Assembly (NCBI GenBank): GCA_036924285.1
Contig: JAYKYS010000012.1
Coordinates: 12,648,001 to 12,712,000 of the forward strand
Source of the DNA: Asterella californica
Lineage: Eukaryota; Streptophyta; Marchantiopsida; Marchantiales; Aytoniaceae
Length of the DNA stretch: 64,000 bases
Direction of reading: 5' to 3'
Shown here: positions 1 to 10,176 of the stretch, piece after piece
How positions within the stretch are numbered: position 1 is the first letter of the stretch
Layout of the letters: every line of letters begins with the position of its first letter
Notes under the pieces: generated by a model
Told to the model about the DNA's origin: nothing
Databases searched by the model: none
The model's input: only the letters and a program-made list of their open reading frames with translations
Position numbers and translations under genes: made by a program

Positions 1-1
1 A

Positions 2-766
2 GAAGCGTTTGCAGGAAGAGCGATTTACTCAATGGGAGATCTTTACTCGGGGTATGATTAGTTTCAACTAGCGGAGGAGAGCAGAAGCTTCACGACAATG
101 AGGACACCTTTGGGGTTGGTTAGGATGTGTACCTTACCGCAGGGAGCTACCAACTCGGTAGCACACATGATGAACGGGATGAATCGAGTTCTAAGGGACT
201 TCATCCCTGAAAAGACGATGCCGTTCTTGGATGACATCCCCATCAAAGGATGTGTGGAAGATGAGAAGGATGAAGCATTAGATCAGAGGGGGTGTCGGCG
301 ATACGTCACTGATCACATCGCAGACTGTGAGAAGATCTTATCTCGACTTGAGGAAGTTCATCTTACGCTGTCAGGTGCGAAGTCTATATTTGGAGTTAGA
401 GAGGTTTTGATCGTTGGTCATTTGTGTGGATCGTTTGGTCGGAAGCCAGATCCGAACAAGGTGGATGCGATTGGAAGGATGAAGGAGGTTTGCAACTCGC
501 TGATAGAAGTAAGAAGATTTTTGGGTGCTTGTGTATTCTACCACATTTGGATTCCTCATTATGCGCATGTGGCGGATCCGTTGTATGGATTGTTGCGTAA
601 GGGTCATAAATTCAGATGGGAGGAAGAGCATACTGATGCGGTAAGGAAGCTGAAGTCTTTACTATCATCTCCTCCAGTTCTGGGAAGGATTGATTACAAG
701 GGTGCTAGGCCGGTGGTTCTTACTGTGGATACAAGTCCAGTTGCAATTGGATGGGCAGTCGGATAG
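2..766 (+). pseudogene. Gypsy-1 reverse transcriptase, partial
   Basis: This is the 3' part of a gypsy RT domain. The LPQGATNS motif is followed by the active-site box in the form FLDD (the usual form is YxDD). Then come the thumb and connection (RRFLGACVFYHIWIPHYAHV) and the start of RNase H (VLTVDTSPVAIGWAVG), where a TAG stop at 764 ends the frame. About 100 nt upstream, DNA equivalent to 13273-13370 of Gypsy-2 shows that the frame extended leftward beyond the window. It acted in element replication and is now a relic. Confidence 0.88.
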
Positions 767-877
767 GATGATGAGGATGGAGACAGGTTTGCGGTTAGGT
801 TCGGAGCGAAGGTGTTAAGTGCTCGACAACGTGCTTACCCGCAAGTGAAGAGAGAATTGTGAGGTATTGTTTCAGCT

Positions 878-2554
878 ATGAAAACTGAGAAAGAGTATTT
901 GATTGGAGCAGTAGTGGTGGTTGAAATTGATTGCTTGCCGTTGTTAGGGATGATCATGAATTGTTCAACTCCTGATATTGCGATGTTACGATGGATCGCA
1001 TATATCAAGTCGTTGAACCCGGAGTTTAGACATATCGCAAGGAAGGATAATCTGATGGCGGATATGTTATCTCGGGTTCGATATGATGGGGAAGATGAGA
1101 TGGTAGAAGACATTGACGACGTGGGTACAGAGTTCTATTCGATTGCACAGACAGGAAGAGAAGATGAGTTGTTTGTTGAAGGGTTGTATGATGGTGATTT
1201 GCTTGATATCGGGAGGTACCTTAGTACGATGGTTAAGCAGACAGGTTGGACAGATGAGAGGTTTCAGAGAGTTAGAAGGAAGGCCTACAACTTCATGTTG
1301 CAGGATGGGTTTCTTTGGAAGCGATCGAAGCAAAAAGGTGGAGTACCGCTACGGGTGATTTGCAACAAGGAAGATCAGCAGAAGTTGCTCAAGGCGTTCC
1401 ATGAGAGTCTTTGGGCTGGACATCGAGGGATTTGGGCCACTTTTACAAAGATGAAAGAGCGGTATTGGTGGAAAAACATGTACAGGGATGTTGTATCTTT
1501 TGTGGAGTCTTGTTTGACATGTCAGATGTATTCGAATATCCGACATCGTGACGGATTACATCCGACTTATCCGTTGGCGATCCACTTCAAGTGGGTGGTA
1601 GACTTGGTGATTATGCCGGTTGGATTATGGCAGATGAGATACTTGATACTTGCTAGAGAGGATCTTTCAAATCAAGTCGAGGGTAGGGCGCTTCGGACGA
1701 AGACAACTGAAGGGGTATGTAGATTTCTCTTGGAAGAGGTTGTTTGTCGGTATGGATGTGTGGGGAAGATCACTGCAGATCGGGGAGAGCTAGATGCACA
1801 TGAGGCTCGTGAATTCTTTGCAAGGTGTGAGGCGAGGTTGTCACTGACAACTGCTTATAACCCCGAAGGGAATGCCAAGAGTGAACGTGGTCATCCACCC
1901 ATTGTGAAGGCTTTGGTGAAGGCTTGCAACGGAAGGGTGCGCGAGTGGCCTCGACTCTTACCATTTGCGTTATGGGCAGATAGAACGACGCACAGCTCGG
2001 TGACAGGTTACATGCCGGTGGAACTCATCACAGGTCAGAAGCCTATCATGCCGATTGAAGAACATGTTCTGACATGGAGTGTGTTACCTTGGGAGGACAA
2101 TTTGACTAGAGAAGAGCTTCTTGCTATTCGAATTAGGCAGTTAGAGAGAAGACCAGAGGATATCCAAACTGCTTTGGATAGGCTGCGAGAAGCACGGTTG
2201 AAGAACAAGGTCAGATTTGATCAGCGACATCGTTTGAGACCTAGGGATATCAAGGAAGGTGATTGGGTGTTAGTCTATGACAACAGTCTAGACAACCAGC
2301 ATAGTGCACTCCGGAAGTTTTCCAGAAGATGGTTTGGTCCGTATGTGGTGAAGAAGGTTCATGACAACGCAACTTACGCCCTGCAAGAGTTGGATGGAAC
2401 AAGCTTGAAGGTACCAGTGGCAGGTAAACGCGTCAAGATTTTCAAAAAGAGAGATGAGGAGGTCGATTTAGCAGATATCTTGACGGAGTTTCAGTTTGAG
2501 GATGAGGATTATGCAGAAGATCTTGAAGGTGAGGTTGGTTACGATGGGAAGTAG
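878..2554 (+). pseudogene. Gypsy-1 RNase H C-terminus and integrase
   Basis: This 558-codon open stretch begins inside RNase H (ending in the ADMLSR motif). It continues through an integrase HHCC zinc domain (HESLWAGHRG, then CLTCQMY) and a DDE core (VVDLVIM, ITADRGE, GNAKSERGH). It ends with a C-terminal region containing a GPY-like motif (RRWFGPYVVKKV). The open length suggests fairly recent activity, but an upstream in-frame stop at about 860 and the TAG at 764 break the polyprotein. The ATG at 878 is simply the first Met after the stop, not a genuine start. Confidence 0.88.
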
Positions 2555-2705
2555 GACGTTAAGCCGGTCCACTCCTTGGTTGGTATCTCTAGTGCATACC
2601 GGAGGATGCACAAGTTCAGAGGGGGTGGATGTCGTGTCGTGGACCGGCTCCTACTTGAAATTCAAACTTCGATACTTGTTGCTCCAAAGACACTCATGAG
2701 AAGAC

Positions 2706-3190
2706 AAGCTAGGCCCCAGCTTACGGGCTTTTGGCACAATCTCAGATCTCCATTTTCATCACATAGATGGGTAGAGCTCCTTGTCAGCTTTCCAAAGGCA
2801 CTTTGTCTACTTCGTTTGGACGCCTAGTGGAGAAGTTACAGGACTCGAAAGATGGAGAAAATAAGCTAGGCCCCAGCTTACGGGTTTTTGGCACCACTTC
2901 GGATCTTCGTTCTTATCGCACCAGTGGATAGAGCTCCTTGTCAGCTTTCCAAAGGCACTTTGTCTACTTCGTTTGGACGCATAGTGAAGAAGTTACAGGA
3001 CTCGAAAGATGGAGAAAACAAGCTAGGCCCCAGCTTACGAGCTTTTGGCGCAACTTCGGATCTTTACTTTTATCGCATAGATGGATAGAGCTCGTTGTCA
3101 GCTCTCCATGGGCATCTTGTTTATTTCGTTTGGACATCCAGAGAAGAAGTTATGCGATTCGGAAAAAGGTAAAATCAAGCTAGGCCCCTA
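2706..3190 (+). repeat. 157-bp tandem repeat array inside the gypsy LTR
   Basis: Units start with AAGCTAGGCCCC at 2706, 2863, 3020 and 3177. The spacing is exactly 157 bp three times. Each unit carries CTTTTGGCACAACTTCGGAT-like and CGTTTGGACGC-like blocks with scattered substitutions. The fourth unit is cut off after about 15 bp. Two further copies in inverted orientation occur at about 9593-9860. Confidence 0.9.
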
Positions 3191-3475
3191 GTTACTTGCT
3201 GACTGGGTATTTAGGGCTTCAGGCGTTATATCAAACACGCAAGGGGCCTGCTTCTGATTATTGAGAGTTGAACTTCGTACGTACAGACTGTTGCAAGGGG
3301 GCTGCTTAAGGGGCTTGCTTGTTCCTGCGACCTGTCGGTGGATGTTTTGGAGAATTGAGAAGTCCAATACACGCGCGCAAGGTGTCATCGGGTTCAGATC
3401 TGTGCAGGCTACGCACAGGTTAAGACGGTTCTTGAAGAGACGGATCGGGGGTTGTGTTCTGGGAGAAATTGAGAC

Positions 3476-4200
3476 GCAGGGAGAGAATTGGGGTTTTCAG
3501 TTACCTGTGAAGGAGAGTTGGACCGTTCGGGCCGTTCCGGAGTCCAAACTTGCTGTCCTTGGATCCATCGGGATCAGAACAACGAGTTCTTCAGGAAATT
3601 GAAGACGATACAAAGTTTTATCGGGCGGTTTGAGAGTTGTGAGAGAAATTGGCTCGCAGGGAAGCGCGTGCGTCAGGTTTTCATCGCCTGCGACCTGAGA
3701 TTGGATTGTTCTTCGCGATCGGTGAGCCAAGCTCTTCGTTCTTGGTGCCTACGCGATCAGGGAGTCCTCATGTACGCATAGGAGAAGACTGTAAGTGAAT
3801 TGGATTGTTGGTTTGGGTGTGGTGAGCAAATTTGAGCCGCAGGGAGCCGATTTACGTCAGTTTTTTGTAGCCTGCGACCAAATTTCTCGAGTAGTTTTGC
3901 AAGGGGAACTCCAAACGGCTTGTTTGGAGTCTTGTTGGGTTCAGGGTAGCCAGATCTACCTACCAGCGAAGACGGATATCAGTTTAGACGATCCGTTTGT
4001 GCGGTGTGAGCGGTTTTAAGCCGCAGGGAGGAGTTTTTGAAGGTTCGGTCATCTGCGACCGAAAATTAGCGATATCTCAACTATCGGGAGCCGGATCTGA
4101 AGGTTTCTTGGGCCAACGGAGTCAGGGAAGGAGACCCTATCAACATTTGAAGATCGTTTGGCGAAAGGAGAAAGTTCCCAGATAGGTCTTTTTCGGTTCC
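3476..4200 (+). repeat. ~182-bp diverged tandem repeats inside the gypsy LTR
   Basis: The block GCAGGGAG/GCAGGGAA followed about 35 bp later by CCTGCGACC (or a variant) recurs at 3476, 3656, 3839 and 4023, at spacings of 180, 183 and 184 bp. Between them lie similar GTTTGTG/TTGTGAG-rich stretches. This is an older, more diverged array than the 157-bp one. Confidence 0.7.
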
Positions 4201-4624
4201 TTCGCTACAGGTTTCATCCTTTTGAGTTCGTTAAGGACTTAGTTGGTTGTGTATGGCTTGTGGTAGCTAGCTTTAGCCAAGAGCTAGTGTGTGGATGTGG
4301 TTTGGACTTGGGTTTGGATCGCATGATACTGTTGTGGCTCTGGTTGTTAGCAAAGAGAAGTTCCTCTTGCTTTGAGCTACGCTTTGGCGATTTCAGACTA
4401 GGGTTGCGTTTCAGGGGTTTGTTTTAGGGCTTCTGAAGTAGGTTACAGACCGCTCTGGTCTGTTCCTCAGTTTTGTGCTGTTTGGGGAAAGAATCGACAG
4501 TGTACATACTTTCAGAGTGGTATATATCGCAACATTCTTTTTCGTGGTTGTTCTTCTCTGTCTTGTCTCTGTTTGGCACACAGCATCTCCACAGCCAGGA
4601 ACCTCGCGTTTTCCTGGACATCCT

Positions 4625-5357
4625 TCACGCACAAAATATCCGACACGATACCGTGAGATCCCCTTTGACCACGTACAGATAACAGAAGAATGGAGTAAGA
4701 TGTCCTCCTGCTGGGGTACCTAAGTAAACCAGCTCTGCCTGTACATACGCGTGGAAGAACGCACCCCAGTTGACATTCTTTCCCGCGCATACTGGTTCCA
4801 GGAACTCCACGTCCTGATCTCTAAGGTACCTCGTCTTCTGTGCTTTCCTCTTGGGAAAGAGGTGAAGGAACAGCTTCGCCAGAAGACGCTTTTGTGGCTC
4901 TCGGTAAGCTTCGATCTTCCATCCATTTCTTCTCTGTCTGTCCTCCAAGAAGAGACAAGTTGTGCTTGCAGGCACATGCCACTTACCCGAGATCATGGGT
5001 AAGATCTTCTTCTCGAGCCAACAACCTCGGTTCTCAGATTCTGGCATGTGGAAGACCTTGCGTCACCAATCTTCGGTCCAAGAAGATGATCTTCCTCGAG
5101 CTACTCCTGTCTTCGCAGGTACACGGTTGCGAGGCGGTAAGGTTGCCCAAACCTCCTCCAGAAGACCATGGTCGGCGAGGTTCCAATCCCACAGGAAGAA
5201 GTCGAGACCCAACTCCTTGATGAAGGGTTTGGCCTCGGTCAGTTCTGCTGCCGGTAACACCAACCCTCGAGGATGCATCGACATACTTGAAACTCTGTTG
5301 CACTAAGCCACACGTACTTACTGTGAGCCGAAGGTTCGGTCCTTCCCAAGTTCTCAC
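4625..5357 (-). pseudogene. degenerate minus-strand coding remnant, family not recognised
   Basis: Two minus-strand open stretches in different frames, 5357-5034 and 5047-4625, read as protein-like sequence. Examples are ELGLDFFLWDWNLADHGL in the first and FFHAYVQAELVYLGTPAGGH in the second. Hydrophobic and charged residues are balanced, unlike the other frames here. They look like consecutive parts of one broken gene, possibly a transposon accessory ORF, ending where the gypsy LTR begins. I do not recognise the family. Frameshifts and the lack of a start argue against function. Confidence 0.35.
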
Positions 5358-5359
5358 AG

Positions 5360-7150
5360 TCTAGCTTCCACTCTCAGAAGACGAATCTAGTCTTCCAGAA
5401 GACAGCTATTCCGTCTTCCGGGATTCTAACAGTGCTTCATAAATAGCTGTCGTCTTCCGAGCTATATCTAAACAATCCTAACTAAGCAAGGCCTCGCATG
5501 GATTCCTAAGAAGACAACCCACCTTGCATTACATCCTACTTCCGAACAGAAGATACAAGATTTGCGAGAAGTAGAGTGTGTAACAGGTTCAGAAGATGGT
5601 TGCGGACTCATGCGGTGACAGTGACCTCTGAGAAGACTCCCGAGATAGCTTCCGATTCAATACCTTTCTCGAAAGACTTCCTGAAGCCAGGCTTTCCTTC
5701 ACTGGTCTCCCTGTCTTCTGCTTCCTACACGCAATCTATCCTCACAACAAACACACGACATTCGCACTCTGTTCTTTTGACTTCTCACCTCTCATACACA
5801 CTCAAAAGAAGCTTGCTGCATGATGGGAAGACATGACCCTCGACCATTCTCTCCAGATTATGCAGCCAAGACTTCTCACATCTCTCTTCTAAGTTCGGGA
5901 AGAAGAAGAAATAGGTTGCTATGGGTCGGACAGAAGAGACCTGTAACGGACTCTCACGTCTTCTCGCGCATTCTGCCAGTCTTTCCAATCTTCTAGTCTC
6001 TTTAGGAAGATGTGGATTTGAGAAGCTTGGAAGACCGGGAGGCACAGACCTAGTTCCCGACTTCCAACTTCTCGAAATAACAAACAACTCACCAAGCCAC
6101 TCGAGATTCGTACCAAGTCTCTCTTAACACAAAAGCAAATCTCATCCACTTCTCGATACGAATTGCATACAGTCGTCTTCCGAAGACAATTAGGCTTCCG
6201 AAGCGTCTTCCGAAGAGGTTCAGGATTCAGAAGCGTCTTCCGAAGATGTTCAGATCTTCCGAAGCGTCTTCTATTCAAGGTTTCGGGAATAGAGGGATGG
6301 TAGAGTAGGGAAATTGATAGTTGTGATTTCTAATTTGAGGACGATGGGTAGAGAAGCTCAAATTGCACTTGGGAAGAAGCAAGAAGATGGCTGTCGAAAA
6401 TTGGGCAGCGCTTCCGCACCCAATGTCTCGGAAGGAAAAATGTGGGGAGAGATTCGATCGATCGGGTTGCTTGCAAACAACCGAGGAAGCGCGAGGGATA
6501 CCAAACAAAAGACGAGAAGCAGTGGAAAGGAAAGAGAACATGGGAAGTACCTCTACAGTCTTCTGTCTTCTTCCCGGCCTTCCTTCAGTGTTCTGCGCAC
6601 TTTTGACTTCGACCCCAGCTCCAATGCGACTCCACTAAGCTACTGCTGCCGTCAATTCTTTGCTACACCTCAATCGAACAAGACTCCACCCTCGATTATC
6701 CTTAGCCGTCCTTCAATGTCTATTTCTGGAGGTCTCCTGAAGACTCCTTCAGCTCGATGTGATTCCTACTCTCAGCGATTTGCCCTCGCCTTCTTCCTAG
6801 CTGTGAATCGATCCTGGCTTCACTCAATTTCACTCTGCTGCCTTCACTCAACTCGATTACCTTCCAATTTGATCTTCTAGTCCAAAGCAACCTCGGTGCG
6901 GGAAGTGGTAGTATTCTGTGCTAATGCGCTTCCTGCGCATCTTCTCGCGCAGTTTAGGGGTTCTCAACTTAGATGACCTACCTGACTTTCCTAACCTACT
7001 CGGTGCTACCTGGTAGGTACACCTACTTCTTACGTGGTTAAGCTTCCGCCGTCTTCCGGCTTCGGAAGACACAACCGAGAAGACGCTTCCCGGAAGACGG
7101 TCGTCTTCCGAAGAAGTCAACTTCTTATTACAAAAAGATCGTAAGATCAT
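5360..7150. repeat. GAAGAC/CTTCCGAAG-rich repetitive region
   Basis: The motif CTTCCGAAG, with its extension GCGTCTTCCGAAGA, recurs densely. It is seen at 6174-6275 (about five near-contiguous copies) and 7040-7115, with single GAAGAC/GTCTTC copies throughout 4800-7150. Motif and complement alternate, giving many short inverted repeats. I see no convincing gene; the open frames at 6314-6880 look like by-products of low stop density. Confidence 0.6.
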
Positions 7151-7445
7151 CTTCCTTCTAAGGAAGCCATAATCTTAAGTAACAACGCTTCTTCAGTTAT
7201 ACAAACAAGTTATTAATCTTAAAAGTTTAATCTTGTAAATTGTGGGCACCACAAAGAGATAGGAGAGAGTTTTATGGAGCTTACGACTGTAGATACATAG
7301 GTCCTGCTCAATGTCGTGAGAAAGAAGTACGATAAGTAGACTTGAAGAAGTAAAGTCGAAGTAGAGCACTAAGATTTAAGTGTTCGTCGAATCCTCGGTG
7401 TTTGTCCCAACTGGCTTTGAAACTCTAGCTACAAAAAGAAAATTC
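7151..7445. other. intergenic, no feature seen
   Basis: This is AT-rich sequence with stops in all frames, between the GAAGAC-rich repeats and the HUH remnant. It has no repeats or motifs I can support. Confidence 0.6.
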
Positions 7446-8427
7446 TTAATGTAAATGATGCAAAGCAAGAGCAAGAAAACAAAAAAATACAAAAATAAAG
7501 AGTTGTGAATGAAAGATCTTTGTTCTGTCCCGGTCGAACAACAAAGTGTGCTGCATAGAGTAAAGCATCTTCAAATTACAGATTGAGAACGACAAGTACA
7601 CCTGCTTGGGTATTTGGATGAAGATCATTGTCATCTCATGACCGTCTTCCTCGTAAGTGAAGTAGCGTATGCATTTTTTATTTTGCCAAAAGAAAAATTG
7701 ATCGATGTCAATCAATGTCATTGTTTCAAGATGTACATATGATTTCCATGGAATTCAAATCGTGGACGTTGGATTCTAAACTGCATTAACCACCTACATA
7801 ACGATGCATACTTTCCAATGGTAATCATCGAGTGGAGGCTGTCACACAAATTTGTATTTAGCGGGTGACGATTTCTATATTATATTGCATAGCTCTCTGA
7901 AGGACATTGTTAAATTTTAACTTGGCACGGTTTTTTGTGTCAATAGCACCTAGAAGCATAAATAATTCTTCTCCATCTTTAAGTATGCTATCCATGATAA
8001 TCTTCATCAATGCTTGATGGTAGACCTCAGATTGATCTTTCATGCAGTAGTCAATCATACCCACAAAGATATGCAGTCCTTTGTTGATAAGACGTTCGAC
8101 ACAAACTTTTGCTCCCAAAGGACGATTGCTATTTATCCATCCAAGCACCCGAATGACATGTTTTTTAACCTCATTGACAATAAGAACATATAGAGACAAG
8201 ACTCCTTGAAAATGAAGGTGAAGAATAACACCTCCTCTCTCGGTGAGAACTAAACTGCTTCTACATTCGTCTTGTAGAAACTTGGTTATTACTTGCCAAT
8301 AATATAGATCTAGATCTACATCTCTTCTCGTTCGACCCATAGTTAGAGAGACTTTTGAAGGTCTTATGTTCATTTTAGACACGAGACGGACTATGTGATG
8401 AGCACGTGCTACACTCCTCATATACAT
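7446..8427 (-). pseudogene. Replitron-like HUH endonuclease/transposase, broken
   Basis: The 189-codon stretch 8427-7858 has the signature of a rolling-circle type HUH endonuclease. There is a metal-binding His-Leu-His at residues 70-72 within GVILHLHFQGV. About 55 residues on, after GLHIFVGMIDYCMKD, comes the presumed catalytic Tyr127 with Lys130. The flanks (a Thr-Glu-Arg-Gly-Gly strand before HUH and VIRVLGW between the motifs) match what I know of eukaryotic Replitron proteins. Beyond the stop at 7858 the minus strand continues with stops, then a plausible C-terminal piece (MTLIDIDQFFFW, 7721-7446). The 5' part, and any helicase or termini, were not found. This is a relic. The family call rests on motif memory, not a search. 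Confidence 0.6.
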
Positions 8428-8429
8428 TT

Positions 8430-9340
8430 TTTGGCGCGAAAGAGAAAAAGGTTTATGTCTACAATCCTAATGATGCAATGTAGGATCTAATTCTATTTAT
8501 ATATAGTGAACACAGTGAAGACAAAATATAGCATAGACACTTGGCTTGAGAGCGTAAGATCGTTCTCGGACTGTAGAAATTGCAGATAGCAAAAAATTGA
8601 CAAAAAATGATCTCCTTATATAAGCCATTGATTTATGAAGACTATGTACTGAAACGGACCTATCGAGCATTATAGATATGAATCCAAGCCAAGAAAAAAA
8701 TGAACCACTTTGACATAATCCAAGCCAGACACAAAGAATTCCAAAGGATCTTTGCCGGGTACAAAATCTGTGTTGCCACATCATTCTTGCCAGTTGCTAG
8801 TTCGGCCGAGCGCGAAGTGAAGTGCACCGTTAGCACGGTTAGTGTCGTTAGGACTGTTAGTGGAGTTTCTTGGATTGAGATAATCAAGAAGGATATTTCG
8901 AGTTGGAGTTTGTTGTCTCTCACTTTTCTTTAATTGAGCCGTCAAGCTCCTAGCTATGGTAGATGTGTTTAGTGAGTAGAACTTGAATTTTTTGCGCACA
9001 GAGTGGGCAAAGAAATTCAAGTGAATGATCTATTGCTGGTTGGTAAATGTTTATGCATGTGTTCTCAGATTATTCGATAAAAGTCATTTGTGAAGTTTTG
9101 ATTGAGTTTTGATTGAGTTTTGATTTACAGATTTTCTGCCGGTGGTATCTTGGAGTGGTCGCAGATTGATGATATCTTCAATTTGTGGAATGGGGGTGAT
9201 TTGCGCTTCGTTTGGTGTATTCGTGAAGTGATTCGATGAGGATTGATCACTAATCAGATCAAAGTTTGGTCATTGGTGACAGATTATCAATTTTTTGGAA
9301 CTCGACATTTGACTGATGTGTAGAAGCGTTGGTCAGATTT
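8430..9340. other. intergenic DNA around the HUH remnant
   Basis: This is AT-rich DNA with no supported gene. A minus-strand stretch at 8923-8660 is protein-like in places but has no motif I recognise; it could be decayed 5' sequence of the HUH element. A short direct repeat (TTTTGATTGAG) occurs three times at about 9095-9125. Confidence 0.4.
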
Positions 9341-9485
9341 TATGTGGTGGTCATTTAGAAGCTTCGAGGAGCAGATATGGGTGAGTGTGGAGGCACGAGA
9401 AACAGAGTGCGAGAGTTGTAGAGATAGAGACGGAGTTGAAGCCGAAGCGTACTCGACACGTCATGATACGTCTCGTCTCGTTTTG

Positions 9486-9984
9486 TGTCGTGTCGAATAT
9501 TGCGAGAAGGATATCCAAGAAAACACGAGGTTCCTGACTACGAAGATGTAGTGTGTTGAACAGAGACAAGAAAGAGAAACACAAGCAGTGTCGTAACTTC
9601 TCCACTAGGCGTCCAAATGAAATAGACAAAGTGCATATGGAAAGCTGACAACGAGCTCTATCCATTGATGCGATGAAAGTGAAGAGCCGAAGTTGTGCCA
9701 AAAGTCCGTAAGCTGAGATCTAGCTTGTTTTATCCATCTTTCGAGTCTCGTAACTTCTCCACTAGGCGTCCAAATGAAGTAGACAAAGTGCCTATGTAAA
9801 GCTGACAACGAGCTCTATCCATTGATGCGATGAAAGTAAAGATATGAAGTTGTGCCAAAAGCCTTATTTTTAGTCTTATGAGTGTCTTTGGAGCAATAAT
9901 GATAAGTATCACAAACAGATTTTCAGATGAGAGTCGATTCTCTGAACCTATGCATCCTCCGGTATGCACCAAGAGATACCTTGC
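9486..9984 (-). repeat. inverted, internally deleted gypsy LTR fragment
   Basis: Read on the minus strand from 9984, the sequence starts with the DNA that precedes the Gypsy-1 LTR (GCATACCGGAGGATGCA). It passes through two 157-bp LTR units (CGTAACTTCTCCACTAGGCG at 9593 and about 9751). It ends with the LTR terminus, complement of TGTCGTGTCG at 9486. It is about 500 bp against about 2 kb for the full LTR, so most of the LTR interior is missing. It abuts the 5' end of Gypsy-2 in opposite orientation. Confidence 0.75.
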
Positions 9985-10176
9985 GACGTTCGTTTTCGTG
10001 CTTGTGTTTTTCTTTCTTGTCCCTGTTCAGCACACTACATCTCCACAGCCAGGAACCTCATATTTTCTTGAACATCTTTCACGCAATATCCGACACGATA
10101 CGGTGGTGAACTAGATGTGAAAGTCTGGGGTGGAGATTTCTTCCGTGTTTGAACTTTGAAGAGGAGATTGATAATC

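Larger units (their letters stand above)
1..4650 (+). mobile_element. Ty3/gypsy LTR retrotransposon (Gypsy-1), 5' end outside window
   Basis: The DNA reads reverse transcriptase, RNase H, integrase, then a polypurine tract (AGAGGGGGTGGA) directly followed by an LTR beginning TGTCGTGTCG at 2630. Domain order RT-RH-IN is that of Ty3/gypsy. The gag, protease and 5' LTR would lie to the left of the window. The pol reading frame carries in-frame stops near 764 and 860, so this copy is not functional. A second related copy lies at 9985-14228 in the same orientation and matches positions 1-110 and about 1055-1890 of this one. Confidence 0.9.
2630..4650 (+). repeat. 3' LTR of Gypsy-1, about 2.0 kb
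   Basis: The LTR begins TGTCGTGTCG after the polypurine tract and ends near CGACACGATA, the slightly mutated inverted complement of the start. The 3' terminal 180 bp (4470-4650, including CACAGCCAGGAACC) recurs at 9990-10098 and, inverted, at 9486-9560, which fixes this end. Short open frames inside it have no recognisable homology and are best ignored. The length is mostly two tandem arrays (2706-3180 and 3476-4200). Confidence 0.75.

Noticed and set aside
4751..5306. Plus-strand open frames overlapping the 4625-5357 remnant
   Set aside because: The minus strand reads far more like protein; the plus frames are Ser/Arg-rich antisense shadows.
6314..6880. 188-codon plus-strand open frame
   Set aside because: Composition is Ser/Arg/Cys-rich, it has no motif, and it lies in the CTTCCGAAG repeat field. 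It is probably a chance opening.
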